Of a stretch of 64,000 nt of DNA, positions 38,820-49,180 are shown one piece after another. Numbering within the stretch: the first letter of the stretch is position 1; each line of letters starts with the position of its first letter. The notes under the pieces were generated by a model. That model made no database searches and was not told the DNA's origin. It worked only from the letters and a program-made list of their open reading frames with translations. Position numbers and translations under genes: made by a program. Source of the DNA: Thiotrichales bacterium (GTDB taxonomy: Bacteria > Pseudomonadota > Gammaproteobacteria > Beggiatoales > Beggiatoaceae); contig JADGDE010000003.1 of the NCBI GenBank assembly GCA_016745035.1, positions 62,001 through 126,000 of the forward strand, in the 5' to 3' direction.

Positions 38820-40856
38820 TTAATCCAAATATAAGTAACGAACTTTATCCATTAAGGCGATGTAGTCCTCAGTAATTAAATCCGCTTGCATTGCGGTACG
38901 CCATGCAGGACCATCAATATTATTGATAAGTTGGGTCAATGTGTCTTTGTCTTCTTGCAAACTGGCTGCTCGAAAATCTTGATAAGTCAGGGCATTAAAA
39001 TGCGGTAAGGCGGTATTCCCCATCAAACCATAGAGTTGTTGTAAGCGAGGGCTATTGCAAGGAATAAAATCGGCATCTAAGTAGTTTTCTAAACACCGTT
39101 GCAGTTCATGTAATTTGAATGGCGGTAATAAATTGCTTTTGAACTTATCATTAATTTGCCAACTTTTAATTAAAATGCGCGGGCAAAGTTGGTAAGTTTC
39201 GCTTAGATCTAAATCGGTGAGGCTATCACTGAAAATAATGTCTAATTGTTGCCCGCTGAGTAAGGGACGGTGATGCGGATGAATAAGGACTTTACTAAAG
39301 CCCAAATAATATAGACGCTGCTGTAAGCTTAAGACACTGACAGGTTCATCAGTCAAAATAATCGCTTGATAAGATTGTGTGGGTGCAAGTTGCCAACAAT
39401 GTGCCGTTTTTTGTGAGGGTATATCGACGATGTGTGGCAAATATAAGCTTAATTCAAACCCAGACCAATTATCCATTTGTTGAATAAGACGCAGGTCGCC
39501 ATGATAATAACGCGCTAAGCGTCTAGCAATCCCTAATCCATGGTGTTTAAAACTGCCATCATTATTGAATTGGTAAAAATCAAATAAATCCTCATCTTCA
39601 GGCAGGTTGATATATTGCCCCATCACTTTAAACGTATATAGATCTTTTTGAGCCGTACTGTACCATGTGAATTTATTGGCTGCTGATATGTGTTGCAACA
39701 TATGTTGTAGTATTTGCCGCAAAATAAAACGCACTTGAAAAGCATTGGCTGAGACGTAATGAGAGAGGCGTAATTTATTATTATTAATTATATCAATGCC
39801 TTTAGTAGCAAAATGGTCGTGGTAAATATTAAATAATTGTTGTTGTAATTGATGTAAATCAAACGCTTTATAATCTTGGTTTAAATAGCTTTGTTCTAGG
39901 TGAAAAAACTGCTGCCAACGTTGGGATATATGTAAATTATTTTTGTCTTTTTGACGCAAGTCTTGTAGCAAGGGTTTTTTATCATCGTCAACAAATGCCA
40001 ATAATTGTTGTAAATGAAAATGGCCATCATTAAGGTTTTTTTGTAATTTTATTTCTCTTTGTAGCAATGCGCTCACCATTTTGTATTGGGTTTTTAGACT
40101 ACCAATATTGGTGGCGGATAATTCATTTTTATAGCGCCGCAACATGCAGTTAATTTGTTCTATCAAAGGTTTGAGGCTGTCTTCGTACTCGCTTTTTGTC
40201 AATTCATGCAGATGCTCTTCATGTCGCATGTTCTTCATGGTGTTTTTTAAATAATTCACCGAGGTGCTAATATTTCTTTTGTAGCTATTGATTAGCCAAT
40301 AACTCACAAAAGCCAACACCATAATACTGATTCCAATAAAACCTAAGCGTTGTGACACTTGAGTGTAATAGTTGGTGGCATTACTTAGTAAGTAGACCCG
40401 AGTGTCCCCCGCGCCATAGACACTGTAGAAATAGCCGCCATTTTGATGCCAATGCAAGTCACCGCTGGCAGGATGAATACCCGCTAAAATGTACCAGTCT
40501 TGTATTTCACCATAATTTATCGGCTGTTGTTGCATCCTCTGAAGACGAATGCTGTGTAAATCATCCAAGGTTTGATAAAACGCCTCAAGGAGGACTAGGT
40601 TGCTACTTAAGGTCAAAATTTGTTGACTTAATTTGCTTAGGCGCTGTTCTTCTTGTTGATCAAACTGTTCAATGGTTAGGAAAGTAGAGGTGAGGAGTAA
40701 ACCGAACATGGTTAAAAAATAGATGGTGTTACTGCTCGGTTTTTTTAAACGGAGTTTGGGCAGGGCTGGCAAGCGCAAGAAGGAGAAAAGCCAAGCGATA
40801 TCTTGCTTAAATTTAGCCGCACCGTGTTTTAACTGGGCTTTGTTCATAAAAAACAC
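38820..40856 (-). CDS. degenerate hybrid histidine-kinase-like membrane protein
   Basis: 678 residues. Membrane segments near 44-63 and 172-190 flank a short periplasmic part with a GDLHWHQNGGYF strand. A cytoplasmic HATPase-like region ends in HGLGIARRLARYYHGDLRL (G-box-like), but the HisKA phospho-His and a DxGxG box are not recognisable. After it comes a receiver-like segment (QAIILTDEP...LDIIFSDSL) without clear conservation and a C-terminal helical tail. It resembles BarA/hybrid kinases that have lost catalysis. Confidence 0.55.
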   Translation of the reverse strand: MFFMNKAQLKHGAAKFKQDIAWLFSFLRLPALPKLRLKKPSSNTIYFLTMFGLLLTSTFLTIEQFDQQEEQRLSKLSQQILTLSSNLVLLEAFYQTLDDLHSIRLQRMQQQPINYGEIQDWYILAGIHPASGDLHWHQNGGYFYSVYGAGDTRVYLLSNATNYYTQVSQRLGFIGISIMVLAFVSYWLINSYKRNISTSVNYLKNTMKNMRHEEHLHELTKSEYEDSLKPLIEQINCMLRRYKNELSATNIGSLKTQYKMVSALLQREIKLQKNLNDGHFHLQQLLAFVDDDKKPLLQDLRQKDKNNLHISQRWQQFFHLEQSYLNQDYKAFDLHQLQQQLFNIYHDHFATKGIDIINNNKLRLSHYVSANAFQVRFILRQILQHMLQHISAANKFTWYSTAQKDLYTFKVMGQYINLPEDEDLFDFYQFNNDGSFKHHGLGIARRLARYYHGDLRLIQQMDNWSGFELSLYLPHIVDIPSQKTAHCWQLAPTQSYQAIILTDEPVSVLSLQQRLYYLGFSKVLIHPHHRPLLSGQQLDIIFSDSLTDLDLSETYQLCPRILIKSWQINDKFKSNLLPPFKLHELQRCLENYLDADFIPCNSPRLQQLYGLMGNTALPHFNALTYQDFRAASLQEDKDTLTQLINNIDGPAWRTAMQADLITEDYIALMDKVRYLYLD

Positions 40857-40893
40857 TCGATTTTCAGACTAATCTGAAAATCAAGATCAGCCA

Positions 40894-42501
40894 TTAAAGT
40901 TCTAAGATTTCAAAATTAGGCTCTTCTGCCCAATCTAAGCAGTCATCATCAGGTGCATTATACGGACTTTTTAAGAACTTTTTGGCTAAAACTGCCGCGC
41001 AATTATCGCTATCAATCACGGCATGACCAATATCATTGAATTGAAATACGTGGCTATAGACAAAATTTTCTTGGGTTTCATATGCCCAAGTAGAAGGGGT
41101 CACGGGGTCATATTTTCCGGTAAGAAATAACGTGGGAACCGTGCTGTGTACAGGCTCTCGTTCACGGGCATTACTATGACCTGAGTCCCAAACCTCGCAA
41201 GGATTATAGCGCCACAGATCTTTGATATAAGGGGCAATCAAAGGATATTTACGCACCTCAGCTAAATAATCTAATTCGTGAAGTTCAGCATTTTCATCAT
41301 GACACTCTACCGATAAATTCATGCCGTCGCTAAAATCATTATCAAATAAATTGACGATATACTCATCGAGCAAACGTTGCATATTGTCATATTTACCTTT
41401 CGCCACCGTATGTAGGGTTAAAGGTAATAATTCAATTAAATCCCAATGATATAGACCATTGAAGACCATATTAATAAATCGTGATGGAGTAACAACCACC
41501 TCGATGGTTTCGTCTTTTTCTTCCAAATGTGCATAAAGCACCGCAGGTTCAGTTGCCAAAGCGGCTAATATAGTTTCAAAATCAAGACGTAAGTCAGGAA
41601 AACGTTTACGACAAACCACATTTTCTTCACAGCCTTTGAATAGGTTTTCTAAGGCTTGATGGGTGGATGAGGGAATATTAAATAAACTGTCTTTATTTGG
41701 TGGATAAATGGAATCAAGCACCGCACTTCTGACCTGATTGGGATAATCACGTAACACGGTCAATCCCAAGCGTGTGCCATAGGAAACGCCATATAAGTTC
41801 CAATGCTCATACCCTAATGCTGTCATTAAGTCATACACATCTTTGCTGCTGTGCTGGGTGGTAAATTCATGTAAATTAATCCCCTCGGCTTTAAGACGGT
41901 AATAACATTGACTATAAGCAGAACGAAATTGTTGCATTTCCTCGGCAACGCTCATCTCTTGTTGTAACAGCATTTCCATTATTTGATTGACTTCGGTATG
42001 GCAACGTAAATCAGGCTCTCCAAGTCCTGTGCCTCGCTGATCAAATAAGACCAGATCATGTTCCCAACCATTCCCCTTAAGCCATTGTCGCCAATAAGCA
42101 ATACCCCCTGCATCTAAATAAGCGCTGCCACCTGGTCCACCGGCAAGATATAACACCGGACTGTTATTAAAAAAAGGCAAAAAGCTGTGCTTTAAGAGCA
42201 CCACGGGAATGCGAATACGGTTACCGGGTTTATCAACTCTAGGGGCTGGGTAAAAATGAGCACATTGGGTATTGCTTAGCCAAGCATTTTCAAACCAGCA
42301 TTTAGTCGGTACAAGACGGGAACCGTTATTTAATACCACGGTTTGGTGTGTCAAATAGAGTTTTAAGGCAAAAGCCAATAAACCGAAAACAATACTAAGT
42401 AATAGTATACGGGTTAAATACAAGCGATACGTTGAGGTGGAAGGCTTAACATGGCCAGCATCAAGAGAATTTTGTGCAAGTGATTTAGATAGCGCTGACA
42501 T
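40894..42501 (-). CDS. alpha/beta-hydrolase, tripeptidyl aminopeptidase/proline iminopeptidase type
   Basis: 535 residues. An N-terminal membrane segment (about 29-49) anchors it with the hydrolase outside. Motifs: YLAGGPGGSAYL (oxyanion), DQRGTG, nucleophile elbow GVSYGT, GKYDPVTP (Asp) and DIGHAV (His), with a TAP-like C-terminal domain. Probably releases N-terminal peptides in the periplasm. Monocistronic-looking, 37 nt upstream of the sensor-like gene. Confidence 0.82.
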   Translation of the reverse strand: MSALSKSLAQNSLDAGHVKPSTSTYRLYLTRILLLSIVFGLLAFALKLYLTHQTVVLNNGSRLVPTKCWFENAWLSNTQCAHFYPAPRVDKPGNRIRIPVVLLKHSFLPFFNNSPVLYLAGGPGGSAYLDAGGIAYWRQWLKGNGWEHDLVLFDQRGTGLGEPDLRCHTEVNQIMEMLLQQEMSVAEEMQQFRSAYSQCYYRLKAEGINLHEFTTQHSSKDVYDLMTALGYEHWNLYGVSYGTRLGLTVLRDYPNQVRSAVLDSIYPPNKDSLFNIPSSTHQALENLFKGCEENVVCRKRFPDLRLDFETILAALATEPAVLYAHLEEKDETIEVVVTPSRFINMVFNGLYHWDLIELLPLTLHTVAKGKYDNMQRLLDEYIVNLFDNDFSDGMNLSVECHDENAELHELDYLAEVRKYPLIAPYIKDLWRYNPCEVWDSGHSNAREREPVHSTVPTLFLTGKYDPVTPSTWAYETQENFVYSHVFQFNDIGHAVIDSDNCAAVLAKKFLKSPYNAPDDDCLDWAEEPNFEILEL

Positions 42502-42809
42502 GGATAAAAATCATCTGTATTATTGTGAGAATCGTAAATGACAATGATGCCAAGTAATTAAGCATGTCATTATGTGGGTATCAATCCAGCTCAAACCTAA
42601 GATTTTATACCGCACTGAGTTGATACAAAAAATATACCAACACTTTCTTAAAAAGCAGCTCACTTTTTAATGCAAGTTTGCAGAACGGAATCAATGCTTG
42701 GGAACGGTGGGCATTTTTCTCCTACCAAAATGCCCTTCCAACATTACAATAAAGGGGTATATTAATCAACTAAGGGGCGGTTAATACACAGGGTAAATGT
42801 TTAATTAAA
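42502..42809. other. intergenic region with a hairpin, divergent promoters expected
   Basis: 308 nt between divergently transcribed genes. I see one clear structure, GGGCATTTT (42709-42717) pairing with AAAATGCCC (42727-42735) around a 9-nt loop. No clear -35/-10 pair stands out in this A+T-rich stretch and no small gene is evident. Confidence 0.4.
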
Positions 42810-44144
42810 ATGATAAAACAGATTTTTTTTTATAATTTTCAGTGGGTTTTACGGACTGATTTATGGGTTCGCCGCCATATCAGTGTGACGGGTATTGTGG
42901 TTCTGAGCTTTTTAATCATTGCCGCTGTTTTTGGTATTGATACCCGTCAATCCTTGGCTTATCAATTATTTAGTCTCTTATTTAGCCTTTTATTTATCGC
43001 TGCTATTTTAAGTTTTTTTCAAACGTGCCATTTCCGATTTAAACGACATTTACCTCGCTTTAGTACGGTAGGACAGCCTTTGGTTTATGAGGTGAAAATT
43101 AAAAATTTAGGCAAAAAAAATTTAGCGCATTTATTATTGCATGAACAACTATACAGTCCCCTACCCAGTTTCCAAGCATTTCAAAGTTATAAAAAAAATT
43201 ACCCGGAGTATTTTAATTGGTTTGATCGCCATATTGGTTATCCTCAATGGCGTGATTTAGTTAAACGCCAACAAGGCGGTTTTATTGATAATGTCGCTAT
43301 CACGCATTTGCCTAGCCAAAAAACACAAACCGTCAAAATGTGCTTAGAACCACAACGTCGAGGCATTATTTATTTTAAACATATGAGCTTATTACAACCG
43401 GAGCCTTTGGGACTCATTCATTCAGTTCATACCGAAACCTTAAGTGATAGTGTGGTGATTTTACCCAAACGTTACCCCGTACCTCCCTTAAAATTACATC
43501 AAGGACGACGTTTTTTACCCGGAGGTATATCTCAAGTATCCTCTGTTGGGGATTCCACCGAATTTATGTCACTACGAGAATATAAACCCGGTGATCCCTG
43601 GCAACATATTCATTGGAAAAGCTGGGCGCGCCAAGGCAAGCCGATTGTGAAAGAATTTCAAGATGAGTTTTTTGTCCGGGCAGCTTTAATACTTGATACC
43701 TTTGCACAGCATCAGCCTGAAAATTATTTTGAGGCGGCTGTATCGATAGCCAGCTCTTGTGTTGAGGGTTTAAGCCATCAAGACAGTTTATTGGATTTAA
43801 TGTTTATGGGCACTGAAGCGCATTGTTTTACCAGTGGGCGGGGGTTGGGAGAAGTTGATGATATGTTAGAACTGCTCGCTTGTGTGCAAGCCAATTTTGA
43901 CAAAAATATTGATAGTTTATACCCATTATTAACACAATATGCCGAGCACCTCAGTGCTTGCGTTTGTGTGTTTTTAACCTGGGATCCGGCACGGGAAAAA
44001 CTCCTAAAATATTTGGATAAGGCCCGTATTTCTTACCGCTGCTTTATTATTTGTGCAGAATTCCCCGAACAAAAACTGCCTGCCCATTGTTATTATTTGC
44101 GCCATCATGCCTTAGCAGAGGATTTAACCGCCTTAGACATTTGA
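42810..44144 (+). CDS. DUF58 family membrane protein
   Basis: 444 residues. Two N-terminal membrane segments (about 27-43, 47-68), a beta-rich periplasmic-type region, then the DUF58 core LREYKPGDPWQHIHWKSWARQGKPIVKEF (pieces YKPGDPW, IHWKSWARQG) and a VWA-like C-terminal part. DUF58 proteins usually sit beside a MoxR ATPase; here the only other candidate, at 51464, is 7 kb away. The 3' end overlaps the convergent GGDEF-EAL gene by 40 nt. Confidence 0.82.
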   Translation: MIKQIFFYNFQWVLRTDLWVRRHISVTGIVVLSFLIIAAVFGIDTRQSLAYQLFSLLFSLLFIAAILSFFQTCHFRFKRHLPRFSTVGQPLVYEVKIKNLGKKNLAHLLLHEQLYSPLPSFQAFQSYKKNYPEYFNWFDRHIGYPQWRDLVKRQQGGFIDNVAITHLPSQKTQTVKMCLEPQRRGIIYFKHMSLLQPEPLGLIHSVHTETLSDSVVILPKRYPVPPLKLHQGRRFLPGGISQVSSVGDSTEFMSLREYKPGDPWQHIHWKSWARQGKPIVKEFQDEFFVRAALILDTFAQHQPENYFEAAVSIASSCVEGLSHQDSLLDLMFMGTEAHCFTSGRGLGEVDDMLELLACVQANFDKNIDSLYPLLTQYAEHLSACVCVFLTWDPAREKLLKYLDKARISYRCFIICAEFPEQKLPAHCYYLRHHALAEDLTALDI

Positions 44145-46381
44145 GGTATTGATAACAACGTGTTAATCGGTTGAGGACGGCTTACGCCATAGCCCTGAGC
44201 AAAATCAACACCCATTTTTTCTAGTTCATGAATAACCGCATCATTTTCAGCATATTCGGCAATGGTTTGCATTTGTAACACATGTCCTATTTGATTAATT
44301 GCCGAAACAATGGCTAAATTTACCGCATTCTCGGCAATATCATGGACAAAACTGCCATCAATTTTTAAGTAATCCACCGGTAAGTGACGTAAATAGGCAA
44401 AGGAAGATAAACCCGTACCAAAATCGTCTAAAGCAAAATGGCAACCTTTACCTTGTAGTTCACGGATAAATTGGGCGGTGTGTTGCAAATTATTGATAGC
44501 AGCAGTTTCGGTGATTTCAAAACAAATTCGGTTAGTTGGAATCGAAAAGCGCTCCAACTGCTCACAAATATAGTCTAAAAATTTATCGTCATTTAAGGAA
44601 TTGCCGGATAAATTCAGAGAAAAATATAACTGGCTTTGGTTTTTGGCGTAATGATGATAGACGCGGAATGCCTCGTGAATTACCCAGCGGTCAATTGCCC
44701 CGATGAGGTTATAACGCTCAGCGGCCGGAATCAGCGTGCCTGGCATCAATAATTTACCGTTATCATCATAACAACGTAATAAAATTTCGTAATGAGCGCT
44801 ATTATCGGTTGATTCATGGTGCTTAAGCGGCTGAATGCGCTGGCAATAGAGTTGGAATTGATTATCATCCAAGGCTTTTTGAATATTCGCTGCCCAATGT
44901 AATTCTTCCCAGCGTTGGCGCAATTCTGCGTTGGAACTGTGATGCACTTGCACACGGTTACGTCCCATATCTTTGGCAATGTAACAGGCGACATCGGCTT
45001 GGGTTAATAAATCCTCCATGGTCTCTGAATTTTCAGAAATCATCACCAATCCGATACTTACGCCAATTTCAAATAAACGCTCTTGCCAATTAAAACGGAA
45101 ACTGCGCATATTAAAGCAAATTTCCTCTGCGATTTTTTTTGCTTGTTCCAGTTCAATGTCATATAACAAAACCCCAAATTCATCGCCGCCCAAACGTCCA
45201 AGTAAATGTTCTATTTCAATTTGAGTTTGTAATAAGCCGGTGATTTGTTTTAACAGTTCATCCCCAGCCCCATGTCCACAGGTATCATTGACGACCTTAA
45301 ATTGATCCAAATCCAAATAACATAGGGCATGTTGACGTTTTTCTTTTTGTGCTTGTAACAAGCCTTGTTTGAGGCGCTCTTCAAAAGCACGGCGATTGTA
45401 TAGACCGGTGAGCATGTCATGGCTGGCTTGATAACTTAAGGCACGCTGAATTTCTTTGCGTTCTAAAATTTCCATGGCCATGCCGCGATTGGCCTCGGCC
45501 AGGGCTTTGGTACTGCCATTGAGGCGTAAAAATAAATAAATCAAATAAAATAACAATAATAAAGAGACCAGATATAACAAGGTTTGATAAATCTGCGTTT
45601 GTCCATCAACCAAATCATAATGGGTCATATAACTGTTTTTGAGATTATCCAGTTGTCTATCTAAAGTCGCATTGACCGTTGATTGCAAAAACGCATCAAC
45701 AATATCTAAATTTTTAATGATTAATTCACTGTGACGGCGGAGTAAATTTACTTGAACTTTGATTTGCGCGTTATCTGTATGCTCAAGCATAGAAAAAAAA
45801 TGCCGAAATGTTTGCGACAATTCGCGCCGTCCTTGTGGGGTTTTGGGATCAGCGATTTGACTAAAACGTAAGACTTTATTAACGAGTTGATGGAGGAGAA
45901 TTAGGTGGGTGTGATAAGCCTGCTGAGATTTATTCATCTCGGCTGCGAGTACATTACTGCTTAAAAAAAAATAATACAGCGAATTGTATAACAGTGCATT
46001 TTTGGTTTTAATTTTTTCTGAAACACTTTCTTTTTGCTGCAAAATGGTGTGCAAACGGGCAACTTGATCGACAATCACTTGCTCACTGTTGCCATATGCG
46101 CCATGTTTGGCGGCCTGTTTTAAGTCCCGAATAGATTGAGTTAGGGTTTGATAAGCGGTATTGATGTCATCGTAATGGCTGACCAAACCGATGCGTAATA
46201 GCAACAAGTCGCGGTTAAGCTGCGCCTCGGCCGCTTTCATATTATGAATTGCCGCCAGCACTTTGACATGCTGACCGCTGGTTTTACCAAGCCGCGCACT
46301 ATGGACGAACAACCATGTCAATAACAAAGATAAGCCAATGACAATGAGAAACGAACGCCAAAAGTTTGCGGCTTGTTTCAT
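44105..46381 (-). CDS. GGDEF-EAL c-di-GMP turnover protein
   Basis: 758 residues. Membrane segments near 10-28 and 268-286 enclose a long helical sensor region. GGDEF domain with intact GGDEF at 398-402 and no obvious RxxD inhibitory site. EAL domain begins YEILLRC (in place of EALLR) but keeps NLSGNSL, FEITETA, DDFGTG, LKIDGSF and TIAEYAE, so phosphodiesterase activity is plausible. Stands next to an M16 peptidase operon on the same strand (3-nt gap). Confidence 0.9.
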   Translation of the reverse strand: MKQAANFWRSFLIVIGLSLLLTWLFVHSARLGKTSGQHVKVLAAIHNMKAAEAQLNRDLLLLRIGLVSHYDDINTAYQTLTQSIRDLKQAAKHGAYGNSEQVIVDQVARLHTILQQKESVSEKIKTKNALLYNSLYYFFLSSNVLAAEMNKSQQAYHTHLILLHQLVNKVLRFSQIADPKTPQGRRELSQTFRHFFSMLEHTDNAQIKVQVNLLRRHSELIIKNLDIVDAFLQSTVNATLDRQLDNLKNSYMTHYDLVDGQTQIYQTLLYLVSLLLLFYLIYLFLRLNGSTKALAEANRGMAMEILERKEIQRALSYQASHDMLTGLYNRRAFEERLKQGLLQAQKEKRQHALCYLDLDQFKVVNDTCGHGAGDELLKQITGLLQTQIEIEHLLGRLGGDEFGVLLYDIELEQAKKIAEEICFNMRSFRFNWQERLFEIGVSIGLVMISENSETMEDLLTQADVACYIAKDMGRNRVQVHHSSNAELRQRWEELHWAANIQKALDDNQFQLYCQRIQPLKHHESTDNSAHYEILLRCYDDNGKLLMPGTLIPAAERYNLIGAIDRWVIHEAFRVYHHYAKNQSQLYFSLNLSGNSLNDDKFLDYICEQLERFSIPTNRICFEITETAAINNLQHTAQFIRELQGKGCHFALDDFGTGLSSFAYLRHLPVDYLKIDGSFVHDIAENAVNLAIVSAINQIGHVLQMQTIAEYAENDAVIHELEKMGVDFAQGYGVSRPQPINTLLSIPQMSKAVKSSAKA

Positions 46382-46384
46382 GCA

Positions 46385-47677
46385 CTAAGGCCCTACCGTA
46401 ATTTGAGACATTTTTTCAAGTTGTAAGCGTTTTTGAAAAGCGCTACGAATTTGCTCAGGGGTGACGGCTTTAATCTTATTAATCCAAGTGCTTAAATAAT
46501 CCAAAGGTAGGTCATAGGCGGCAATCATAGCGATTTGCTGCAAGAGTTTTTTATTGCTATCAAGATTCAGGGCAAAACTGCCAATCATGTTTTTCTTCGC
46601 CGCTAACACTTCCTCGTCGGTCACGCCATTTTTAATAAAATCTTGCAAAATCTCGCGACTGAGTTGCAGTGCTTCGGCTTTATTTTTTTTCGCGGTTTGC
46701 AAGCTGAGGATAAAAGGCCCCGGGCGCTGCATCGGAATAAAATGGCTGTAGACGCTATAAGACAACCCCCTTTCTTCCCGAATTTGGTGCGATAAGCGCG
46801 ATACCAAACCGCCACCGCCGAGGGTGTAATTGCCTAAGTATAAGGGAAAATAATCCGGGTCACCGCGTGTATACAAGGCTTGACCGAGGAGAATATGCAC
46901 CTGATCACCGCTGTGTTCGACATGGCGTTGTATGCCCTGTGCCTCTGGTACAGGTGGCAAAGGCTCAGCAGGTTTGCCCAGCACCATGTGTTGCTCTAGC
47001 TTGGCGACCAAGGCTTCAACCGCTGCTCGGTCTAAATTACCGACCACGGCCACCACCGCATTGGCTGCGACATAATAACGCTGATAAAAAGCCATGACTT
47101 GCTCGCGGCTGATTTTTTCCACCGTTTCAATCATCCCAGCGCTGGGGTGTCCATAGGGATGGTTTGGGTACAAGGCCGCATAAAGCGCGTTGCTTGCCAA
47201 ACTACCGGGCGATTGCTGATCATACTTTAAGCTTTGCAATAAGCGCTGTTGCTCACGTAAAAAGGCTTTTTCAGGAAAATCGGCTTTGGCGATGATGTTA
47301 GCAAAGGTCTCAAGCGCAGGCTCTAGTTGCGCAGGGGCGGACAAACTCCGCAACTTAACCCATGCCATATCACGGGCGACACCGTTGCCAAACTCAGCGC
47401 CAACGGCATCAAAAGCTTCGGATAATTGCGCCGCAGATAAGCCCCCCGCGCCCTCTGCCAACAAGCCATTGGTCAAATTTGCTAAACCAAAATGCTCACC
47501 ATCGCGGGCAGCGGCGGCCTTAAACACCAATTCAATATCCATCATCGGCAATTCAGGTGAGTGAATAAAATACACCTGCATCCCCTTGGGGCTTTGCCAG
47601 CGCTGGATTTCAGGTAAAGCCATTAATTGGCTGCTGAACAAGGATAAACTCAATAAACACGCAATCATATATTTCAT
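46385..47677 (-). CDS. M16 family peptidase-like subunit without catalytic motif
   Basis: 430 residues with a Sec signal peptide. The fold matches the M16 family (LANLTNGLLAEGAGGLSAAQLSEAFDAVGAEF and NAVVAVVGNLD), but HxxEH is missing: the corresponding site reads HFGLANLTN. It thus acts as the regulatory partner of the active subunit encoded 3 nt upstream, as in processing-peptidase-like pairs. Confidence 0.88.
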   Translation of the reverse strand: MKYMIACLLSLSLFSSQLMALPEIQRWQSPKGMQVYFIHSPELPMMDIELVFKAAAARDGEHFGLANLTNGLLAEGAGGLSAAQLSEAFDAVGAEFGNGVARDMAWVKLRSLSAPAQLEPALETFANIIAKADFPEKAFLREQQRLLQSLKYDQQSPGSLASNALYAALYPNHPYGHPSAGMIETVEKISREQVMAFYQRYYVAANAVVAVVGNLDRAAVEALVAKLEQHMVLGKPAEPLPPVPEAQGIQRHVEHSGDQVHILLGQALYTRGDPDYFPLYLGNYTLGGGGLVSRLSHQIREERGLSYSVYSHFIPMQRPGPFILSLQTAKKNKAEALQLSREILQDFIKNGVTDEEVLAAKKNMIGSFALNLDSNKKLLQQIAMIAAYDLPLDYLSTWINKIKAVTPEQIRSAFQKRLQLEKMSQITVGP

Positions 47678-47680
47678 GGC

Positions 47681-49030
47681 TTATTCCCCTGCCTTTGCGG
47701 TTTTCTCAGCATTCAGCGGCTCTAATACACCCACGGTCAAGCCTTTGTCCTGTAAATAACGCTTAGCCACGGTTTGCAGTTGCGCGGGGGTGATTGCCAT
47801 GACTTTATCGGGATATTGCTCTAATAAACGCCAATCCAAGCCGACACAGAACAGTTGTCCAATCTGCATCCCCTGATAAAACATCGAATCTTGTTCGAAG
47901 ACTTTGGAGGCAAGTAATTGTGCTTTGACGCGGGCGAGTTCATCTTCGCTGACAAGACTGTTTTGTAATTTGTCAATTTGCGTCCGAATCGCTGTTTCTA
48001 AATCGGCAATACTGTGCCCTTGGCTGGGCACACCGCCAAAACTAAACAAGGTATTTAAGCGGTCATACAAACCATAACTGGCGCTGACCACGGTCGCCAC
48101 TTCTTGCTCGCGGACTAATTGGCTCGACAAGCGTGCGCTAGCGCCCCCATCGAGAACCCATGCGAGCAGTTCTAAGGCATAAGCTTCCCAAGGTTCAGCA
48201 GCTTTGGCTAAAGCGGGGGCTTTATAGCCCATCATCAAATACGGCAATTTGGCTTCACGCTTGATGACAAGGCGCTTAATGCCTTGCTGCTCGACTTCAG
48301 GGCGGGCAATATCTGTAGGCGGCGTAGGATTGGCAGGAATGCTACCGAACCATTTTTTCGCCAGTTCATAAACCGCATCCGGTTCGACATCACCAATCAC
48401 CACCAACATGGCATTATTAGGGCTATACCAGGTTTGATACCAGTGTTCTAAGTCCTTAATGGTCATGTTTTCCAAATCACTGCGCCAGCCAATGGTGGGG
48501 TTGCGATAAGGACTGACTTGCCACGCGGTGGCTTGGAAGCTTTCTTGTAAAAAGCTAATGGGTTGGTCATCGGTGCGTAATAAACGCTCCTCAATCACTA
48601 CTTGGCGCTCTTTTTGAAATTCGGCATTATCAAAAATTAAATTACGCATCCGGTCGGCTTCTAACTCAAAGCTAATCGGCAAACGGCTTTTTTCGAGGCG
48701 CTGAAAATAGGCGGTATAATCGCGGCTGGTAAAAGCGTTTTCTTTCGCGCCATTCTCGGCCATGATTTTTGAAAACTCACCGGCTTTGACTTTTTCAGTA
48801 CCCTTAAACATCATATGCTCAAGCACATGCGAGAGACCCGTTTTCCCGGTTTGCTCATAACTCGCGCCAAGGCGATACCATATTTGTGAGACCACCACCG
48901 GTGCACGGTGATCGGGCTTGACCACCAACTGCAAACCATTATCGAGCGTATAACTCACAGGCTCGGTGCTCGCGAGGGCTTGCCAACTTAATAAACTACT
49001 GGCGAATAAAGAAATAAGTATTTTTTTCAT
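47681..49030 (-). CDS. M16 family zinc peptidase, active subunit
   Basis: 449 residues from ATG 49030, which gives a clean Sec signal peptide (MKKILISLFASSLLSWQALA). The zinc motif HxxEH is HVLEH (68-72) with a later Glu in VVIEERLLR. Periplasmic peptidase of the pitrilysin family. Earlier in-frame starts up to 49177 would translate the miniature element at 49053-49180 and are rejected. Confidence 0.9.
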   Translation of the reverse strand: MKKILISLFASSLLSWQALASTEPVSYTLDNGLQLVVKPDHRAPVVVSQIWYRLGASYEQTGKTGLSHVLEHMMFKGTEKVKAGEFSKIMAENGAKENAFTSRDYTAYFQRLEKSRLPISFELEADRMRNLIFDNAEFQKERQVVIEERLLRTDDQPISFLQESFQATAWQVSPYRNPTIGWRSDLENMTIKDLEHWYQTWYSPNNAMLVVIGDVEPDAVYELAKKWFGSIPANPTPPTDIARPEVEQQGIKRLVIKREAKLPYLMMGYKAPALAKAAEPWEAYALELLAWVLDGGASARLSSQLVREQEVATVVSASYGLYDRLNTLFSFGGVPSQGHSIADLETAIRTQIDKLQNSLVSEDELARVKAQLLASKVFEQDSMFYQGMQIGQLFCVGLDWRLLEQYPDKVMAITPAQLQTVAKRYLQDKGLTVGVLEPLNAEKTAKAGE

Positions 49031-49052
49031 CACATTAACTTTGAGTAAATTT

Positions 49053-49180
49053 TTGATATTCCGCAAAGGCTTCTTTTTGGCTTTCAGAAGCCAAAAAACC
49101 GCCATTGCTCCATGGCTGTACCACTGTGCAGGTGGCGAAGCTACCATCCTGACAAAAATGGGGCTAATGCGTCCCATTAG
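49053..49180. repeat. miniature inverted-repeat element, copy F (diverged)
   Basis: 128-bp copy: left end TTGATATTCCGCAAAGG, a GGCTTTCAGAAGCC hairpin, AAAACCGCCATTGCTCCATGGCT core and right end TGCGTCCCATTAG. Flanks TAAATTT and TAAACTT look like a mutated target duplication. It sits between two minus-strand genes and contributes the 3' end of the acetyltransferase gene. Confidence 0.65.

Noticed and set aside
49031..49177. N-terminal extension of the M16 peptidase
   Set aside because: The extra residues are translated miniature-element sequence; ATG 49030 gives a standard signal peptide.
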